Assembly: GCA_016202965.1 (NCBI GenBank)
Contig: JACQNQ010000029.1
Span: forward strand, 1-15,786
From: Candidatus Zambryskiibacteriota bacterium
GTDB taxonomy: Bacteria > Patescibacteriota > Minisyncoccia > Phycocordibacterales > DATDWN01
Direction of reading: 5' to 3'
Length of the DNA stretch: 15,786 nt
A program made the position numbers and the translations under genes. Below, piece by piece: positions 12,269 through 15,786 of this stretch; position 1 is the first letter of the stretch, and each line of letters starts with the position of its first letter. Below the pieces are notes generated by a model, which saw only the letters and a list, made by a program, of their open reading frames with translations, had not been told where the DNA came from and ran no database searches.

Positions 12269-13867
12269 TTACATATTTTGATATTTCTTTGGTCTATACT
12301 GTAAAGCTTCCAAGATATGATTTTCGGAGATTTCCTCCGTGCCTTCTAGGTCGGCGATTGTGCGGGAAAGCTTGATGATGCGATGGTAGGAACGGGCCGA
12401 GAGATCAAGCTGTTTTGCCGATGTGTTTAAAACATTTTTGACTTTGTCGGACAAAATAATATGTTTGACTAAGTCCTTCGGAGAGAGCTCGGCGTTGGTT
12501 TTTATTTTCAATTTATTTTTCTTCCAGCGCGCTTCGGCAAATTTTCTGGCTTTCTCTACGCGAGGTTTCATGGCGCTAGTGCCCTCATGCAGTTCGCGCG
12601 CGTCGGTTAATTTCTGATGCTCCACTTTTGAAACTTCTACCCACATATCAATGCGGTCAATAATCGGCCCCGACAATTTATGCCTGTACCTTTCTATTTG
12701 CAGAGCGGAGCAGATGCATTCTTTGCCTTTGACCCCGTAGTTTCCGCAGGGGCAGGGATTCATAGTGGCGATTAAAATAAAATGAGCCGGATATTTAACA
12801 GAACCTTTTGCCCGAGAAACAGAAACATAACGGTCTTCCAGCGGCTGTCTCAAAGACTCCAAAACTTTTCTGTCAAATTCCGGAAACTCGTCCAGGAAAA
12901 GCACGCCCTTATGAGCCAGAGTTACTTCCCCGGGCTTTAAATTTGTTCCTCCTCCAACGAGCGATACGTACGAAGCGGTGTGATGCGGCGAACGAAAGGG
13001 CGGATGCTCCATAAGTCCCTCGGAAAGCAGTCCGCCGATGGAGTAAATAGATGAAACTTCCAGCATTTCATCAAAGGAAAGTGTCGGCAGTAAGTAGGTG
13101 AAAGCTCTGGCCAACATTGTTTTTCCTGTGCCCGGTGGGCCATACATAAGTATGTTGTGTCCGCCGGAAGCGGCGATTTCTAGTCCCCTTTTTGCCGATT
13201 CCTGGCCTTTTATATCGGCAAAATCCATTTCAATTTCTCTTTTCGGTTTGGTTTTCTTTTTTCTTGCGAACGGCTTAATTTCTAAATGCGGAATAAATTT
13301 TTTCTCTGTGACACTGTCCTCTTTCCCGCCTGCGCGGGCAGGTTGTCTTTTAGTATTAATATGTGAAACTACATCCATAAGCATTTCTGCTCCATAGACA
13401 GTGATGCCGGAAATACTGGAAGCTTCCTCGGCGTTTTCTTTCGGCAAAAATATTTCTTTGAAACCTCTTCTCTTGGCTTCTTGAGTGATGGGCAGAGCTC
13501 CTTTTATCGGTCGCAAATTCCCCTCAAGCGATAATTCTCCGACAAATATTCTTTTTTCCACATCGGCTTTTATATCTTCAGAAGCCATAAGGTAAGCCAG
13601 AGCTATAGGTAAGTCAAATAACGGCCCCTCTTTCTTGACATCGGCCGGAGCAAGCGAGACTACCACTTTTTGATTTTTATTTTTCGGAGATTTCCAGCCG
13701 GAATTTTTAATGGCGGCCGAGACACGGTCTTTTGATTCGTCCACCGACTTGTTTGCCAGTCCGACGATAGAAAAAGAGTGGAGCCCGCGAGAAAGGTCCA
13801 CTTCTATGTCTATTATTTGAGCATTGAGCAAAGTAGTTTGGGCCGCGTATATTTTGGAAACAGCCAT
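12269..13867 (-). CDS. comM: ComM/YifB family Mg-chelatase-like AAA+ ATPase
   Basis: A 532-residue protein, slightly longer than the usual 500-510. Order: N-terminal ChlI/Lon-protease-like domain (1-170), linker, AAA+ domain with Walker A GPPGTGKT (243-250), Walker B VLFLDE (322-327), sensor-1 region ATMNPCPCG (367-375) with four Cys at 372, 374, 384 and 386, the SGPIIDRID arginine-finger region (399-407), and a C-terminal Mg-chelatase lid. In Vibrio and other transformable bacteria ComM is a hexameric branch-migration helicase that helps integrate imported DNA. Residues QPARAGG (175-181) come from a GC-rich palindrome in the linker. An inverted-repeat element ends six bases before the ATG, and no clear promoter is seen. 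Confidence 0.93.
   Translation of the reverse strand: MAVSKIYAAQTTLLNAQIIDIEVDLSRGLHSFSIVGLANKSVDESKDRVSAAIKNSGWKSPKNKNQKVVVSLAPADVKKEGPLFDLPIALAYLMASEDIKADVEKRIFVGELSLEGNLRPIKGALPITQEAKRRGFKEIFLPKENAEEASSISGITVYGAEMLMDVVSHINTKRQPARAGGKEDSVTEKKFIPHLEIKPFARKKKTKPKREIEMDFADIKGQESAKRGLEIAASGGHNILMYGPPGTGKTMLARAFTYLLPTLSFDEMLEVSSIYSIGGLLSEGLMEHPPFRSPHHTASYVSLVGGGTNLKPGEVTLAHKGVLFLDEFPEFDRKVLESLRQPLEDRYVSVSRAKGSVKYPAHFILIATMNPCPCGNYGVKGKECICSALQIERYRHKLSGPIIDRIDMWVEVSKVEHQKLTDARELHEGTSAMKPRVEKARKFAEARWKKNKLKIKTNAELSPKDLVKHIILSDKVKNVLNTSAKQLDLSARSYHRIIKLSRTIADLEGTEEISENHILEALQYRPKKYQNM
13325..13342 (-). repeat. GC-rich palindrome inside comM
   Basis: CCCGCCTGCGCGGGCAGG can form either of two overlapping 5-bp hairpins: CCCGC with GCGGG, or CCTGC with GCAGG. 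It encodes part of QPARAGG in the linker between the ChlI-like and AAA+ domains. Its GC content is far above that of its surroundings. I recall similar units as frequent repeats in CPR genomes; this was not searched. Confidence 0.65.
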
Positions 13868-13872
13868 AAAAT

Positions 13873-13957
13873 AGTTAAAAGTTAAAAGTAGAAAGTTAAA
13901 AGAAAAGGATTTTGATTTTGTATTTGCTTTAAAACTTTTAACCTTTAACTTTTAACT
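13873..13957. repeat. Gene-less inverted-repeat element between the dksA-like gene and comM
   Basis: AGTTAAAAGTTAAAAG at 13873-13888 has an inverse partner at 13942-13957 (15 of 16 bases), with further AGTTAAAAG-like units towards the middle on both sides. The interior of about 50 bases codes for nothing recognisable. One end overlaps the TGA stop codon of the DksA-like gene by one base and the other stops six bases before the comM ATG, so it fills the whole gap. Confidence 0.6.
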
Positions 13958-14316
13958 CAATCATTCATGTGTAATTTGCATGTGCGCGCCGACGGATTGG
14001 CTTCCAGCCGGTCAAGCTCAATCGGCTCACCGCTTATTTCACAGAGCCCGTATGTTCCTTTGGCAATTTTTTCCAACGCCGCCTTAACATTGCCTAACTG
14101 TTTTTCCAGTTGTTCCAAGACGGCACTATTATTTTCATATTGTTCTATATTGTCGGCCACTTCGGTTTCATCGGCTCTATCCCTGTTTATTTCCGGTTCC
14201 ACCGCTTCCCAATCGGAAGGGTTGGTTGGGTTTTTACGTCCAATAGTCTGGAGCTCTCTTAAAATAGTCTCCTTTTCTTTTTCCAGCATGTCCTTGAAGT
14301 GTTGTAAATTTTCCAT
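13957..14316 (-). CDS. TraR/DksA-family protein with incomplete zinc finger
   Basis: A 119-residue protein: a long N-terminal coiled coil (1-88) with DWEAVEPEINRDRADETEVAD at its turn, then the zinc-finger region GTYGLCEISGEPIELDRLEA and ARTCKLH. The family normally has C-x2-C and C-x2-C; here the positions are Cys92, Ser95, Cys113 and His116, so only two Cys and one His remain. DksA binds the RNA polymerase secondary channel and tunes initiation with ppGpp; TraR does so without ppGpp. The acidic residues near the coiled-coil tip (about 48-55) fit that role. It has its own extended -10 promoter and an inverted-repeat element begins on its stop codon. Confidence 0.85.
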   Translation of the reverse strand: MENLQHFKDMLEKEKETILRELQTIGRKNPTNPSDWEAVEPEINRDRADETEVADNIEQYENNSAVLEQLEKQLGNVKAALEKIAKGTYGLCEISGEPIELDRLEANPSARTCKLHMND

Positions 14317-14322
14317 GTCTTA

Positions 14323-14331
14323 ATTGTAACA
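14323..14331 (-). promoter_or_regulatory. Extended -10 promoter of the DksA-like gene (TGTTACAAT)
   Basis: TG-T-TACAAT on the minus strand lies exactly six bases (TAAGAC) before the ATG at 14316. TAGACC at 14351-14346 gives a 17-base spacer as a fair -35. A leaderless mRNA is predicted. Confidence 0.6.
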
Positions 14332-14348
14332 AAACGCTGAAATTAGGT

Positions 14349-15218
14349 CTATCGCTCGGTTTTACTTATTACATATTTGCCGAGCAATCCCTCAAATACA
14401 TTTTCGTTGCTTGTGATAATCAAAGTGTTTTTATCCACGAACGAATACAATAATACAGTTTTACCGCTCACATCTTTTAAAACGCGGAGGTCTTTGTTGC
14501 GGACAGTTTTATCCTGAAAGGCGTTAGCTCCAAGCCCGTTTTCTGTAATGGAAAATAAATTGCCGATATCAGAAATCATACCCTTTTCCCAAAGAAGCAT
14601 CCCAGCGTAACTTGTGGCGAAATCTTTGGTGGAGAGAATCAGAAACGGTTCGTTGGTGTCAAAGGAATAGACCCCAAGCATATATTGATTTTCAAAAGAC
14701 CTGGACAGAAAAGGCGGCATGGCTGGAGCAATAAGAGCAAGAACCCCTTGGATATTTGTTTGAAGACCGTTTTGCTCCGTAATATTCAAATACAAAACGG
14801 AATTAACGGGAAGTTTTAGCAATTGTCTCTCTTTTATTATGCTTGCCATCAACTGTTCTCTGCCCAACCCCGCCGGCAAGATTTTCTCTTCCGAGTAACC
14901 AATCAGAGCTTTTGTTTTTTGCTCAACAGCCACTTTTTGGTTTGATTTGATGTAATAGACACTGATTACGGTAATAGCGCCAAGCAAAAGAAACATTACT
15001 CCGATAAGAACAAAAAATTTATTTACTTTCTCAGTTTCCCCGATTTTTTTTGAGTCCAATAAAGAACGCTCTCTTCTTTTTTGTTCGTCAATGGCGATAG
15101 AGGAAATGGAAGTTTTGCCTTTGGCCAAAATTTCATCAATATCGCCCTGATATGTGCGAAGCGATTTAATGGGATTTTCTCCTAGGGTTCGCGGAGGACT
15201 TTTTTCTTCAGAATTCAT
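14349..15218 (-). CDS. Single-pass membrane protein, function unknown
   Basis: A 289-residue protein. A cytoplasmic N-terminus (1-66) contains NPIKSLRTYQGDIDEILAKG and a charged stretch, followed by one membrane segment (67-90, FFVLIGVMFLLLGAITVISV) and an extracytoplasmic domain (91-289) with alternating strands and helices (LLKLPVNSVLYLNI, YMLGVYSFDTNEPFLILST, VLLYSFVDKNTLIITSNE). The LRTYQGDIDEILAKGKTSI motif is one I associate with unassigned proteins in many CPR genomes, but I know no function. The extended -10 box six bases before the ATG supports this start. It follows the NYN-domain gene by 37 bases in the same direction. Confidence 0.75.
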   Translation of the reverse strand: MNSEEKSPPRTLGENPIKSLRTYQGDIDEILAKGKTSISSIAIDEQKRRERSLLDSKKIGETEKVNKFFVLIGVMFLLLGAITVISVYYIKSNQKVAVEQKTKALIGYSEEKILPAGLGREQLMASIIKERQLLKLPVNSVLYLNITEQNGLQTNIQGVLALIAPAMPPFLSRSFENQYMLGVYSFDTNEPFLILSTKDFATSYAGMLLWEKGMISDIGNLFSITENGLGANAFQDKTVRNKDLRVLKDVSGKTVLLYSFVDKNTLIITSNENVFEGLLGKYVISKTER

Positions 15219-15224
15219 TCCTTT

Positions 15225-15233
15225 AGTATATCA
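15225..15233 (-). promoter_or_regulatory. Extended -10 promoter (TGATATACT)
   Basis: TG-A-TATACT on the minus strand is followed by six bases (AAAGGA) and the ATG at 15218. It is the same nine-base box as the one before ksgA. AAGGA touches the ATG and is too close to act as a normal Shine-Dalgarno. Confidence 0.65.
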
Positions 15234-15255
15234 AATTCTGTCAGACAGTTTTTGT

Positions 15256-15786
15256 TTATGTTCGTGGCGCTCTGCGATTGCCTCTCCCCGCGCCAAAACC
15301 GATAAGATACTTGCGAGGATTTAGGTCTAGGTCAATAAAGTCATCCGCCACTTCAATCAGTTTTGCCGACGATGATTTGCCGAAAGACATCACTTCCACT
15401 TGGCAACCTCCGCTTTGAAGGTACTCAACTAGAGGAACAAAATCTCCGTCCCCTGTTACTAAAATGATGGCGTCAAGTTTTGGAGCCAGCTTGATGGCGT
15501 CCACCGCCATACCGACATCCCAGTCGGCCTTTTTTGCTCCGCCGGAAAATATCTGCAAATTTTTTGTTTTTGTCTCAATGCCCATTTTCCCCAAAGCTTC
15601 AAAAAAATTTTTCTCTTCCCCGGATTCGGTAGTGATAACGTAAGCCACTGCTCTGGTTAGCAATCGTCCGGCTAAACCGTCTTTAACCACCTGTCCAAAG
15701 TTCACTTTGGACCCGTAAATATTTTTAGCGCAATGATACAGGTTCTGGGTATCAATAAATATTCCAACCCTCTGATTTTTGTGTTT
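15256..15786 (-). CDS. NYN-domain (LabA/DUF88-like) putative RNase, 5' end outside the window
   Basis: The frame is open to the right edge, giving 176 residues without the true start; the GTG at 15705 is internal. The edge-side sequence RVGIFIDTQNLYH is the first strand of a NYN domain, with its metal-binding Asp. KKADWDVGMAVDAI and ILVTGDGDFVPLVEYL supply the further conserved Asp residues of this PIN-like nuclease fold, and VEVMSFGKSSSAKLIEVADDFIDL is the usual end of the domain. The C-terminus GFGAGRGNRRAPRT is short and basic, possibly RNA-binding. NYN proteins are predicted metal-dependent RNases; the LabA/DUF88 branch has few characterised members. Only the extreme N-terminus appears to be missing. 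Confidence 0.88.
   Translation of the reverse strand, partial: KHKNQRVGIFIDTQNLYHCAKNIYGSKVNFGQVVKDGLAGRLLTRAVAYVITTESGEEKNFFEALGKMGIETKTKNLQIFSGGAKKADWDVGMAVDAIKLAPKLDAIILVTGDGDFVPLVEYLQSGGCQVEVMSFGKSSSAKLIEVADDFIDLDLNPRKYLIGFGAGRGNRRAPRT

Noticed and set aside
13873..13957. CRISPR array suspected from repeated AGTTAAAAG units
   Set aside because: The units are short and irregular, are arranged as an inverted repeat, and have no spacers or cas genes nearby.
13967..14323. A 118-codon plus-strand frame opposite the DksA-like gene
   Set aside because: It almost exactly mirrors the DksA-like gene, whose coiled coil and zinc-finger region are clear; the antisense translation is Ser-rich and featureless.
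15256..15705. NYN gene starting at the GTG at 15705
   Set aside because: The frame continues to the window edge and encodes the NYN first strand RVGIFIDTQNLYH, so the start is outside the window.

Overview
The window looks like a chromosomal segment of a Patescibacteria/CPR bacterium, most likely a parcubacterial lineage. This is inferred from gene content, not from a search. Supporting signs are AT-rich DNA, compact minus-strand operons, a stripped-down type IV secretion-like locus (VirB6/TrbL-like, PrgI-like and TraC-like genes), several membrane-anchored proteins with no recognisable function, a DksA-like protein with a degenerate zinc finger, four-helix-bundle (23S-rRNA-IVS-type) genes, and short palindromes inside coding sequences. 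No rRNA, tRNA, CRISPR array or insertion-sequence transposase was seen.

Layout. Positions 71-7194 are a minus-strand secretion-like block, read right to left: a membrane-anchored protein of unknown function, a large secreted Cys-rich/Ig-like protein, a polytopic VirB6/TrbL-like protein with a long cytoplasmic tail, a helical linker protein, a PrgI-like protein and a TraC-like domain protein; the motor ATPase is expected beyond the left edge. Small elements bounded by inverted repeats interrupt this block. One carries an intact four-helix-bundle gene (727-1164), one carries only the 3' end of such a gene (1607-1818), and one reaches the left edge. Positions 7217-9689 hold ksgA followed by a UbiA-type prenyltransferase with an extra membrane domain. 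Divergent to ksgA is a secreted LysM-M23 cell-wall hydrolase (9923-10927), followed by a 122-bp imperfect palindrome. Positions 11101-12259 hold an orphan minus-strand gene with a strong ribosome binding site and terminator, and a divergent HigBA-type toxin-antitoxin pair. Positions 12269-15786 hold comM, a gene-less inverted-repeat element, a DksA/TraR-like gene, a membrane protein of unknown function and the 3' part of a NYN-domain nuclease gene.

Three signals stand out. (1) Five genes share the start arrangement TGn-TAYAMT-six bases-ATG, which would make leaderless mRNAs; the gene at 11523 instead has a classical leader with AGGAGG. (2) Three unrelated inverted-repeat families form small elements fitted exactly between genes, with an end on or beside a stop codon; two carry an intact or broken four-helix-bundle gene, suggesting a minimal mobile cassette. 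(3) Palindromic or repeat-like DNA lies in frame inside several genes. One 30-bp palindromic unit occurs in two unrelated genes in the same frame and encodes EN[V/I]SRRNLDN in both, recalling the protein-coding palindromic elements of Rickettsia.
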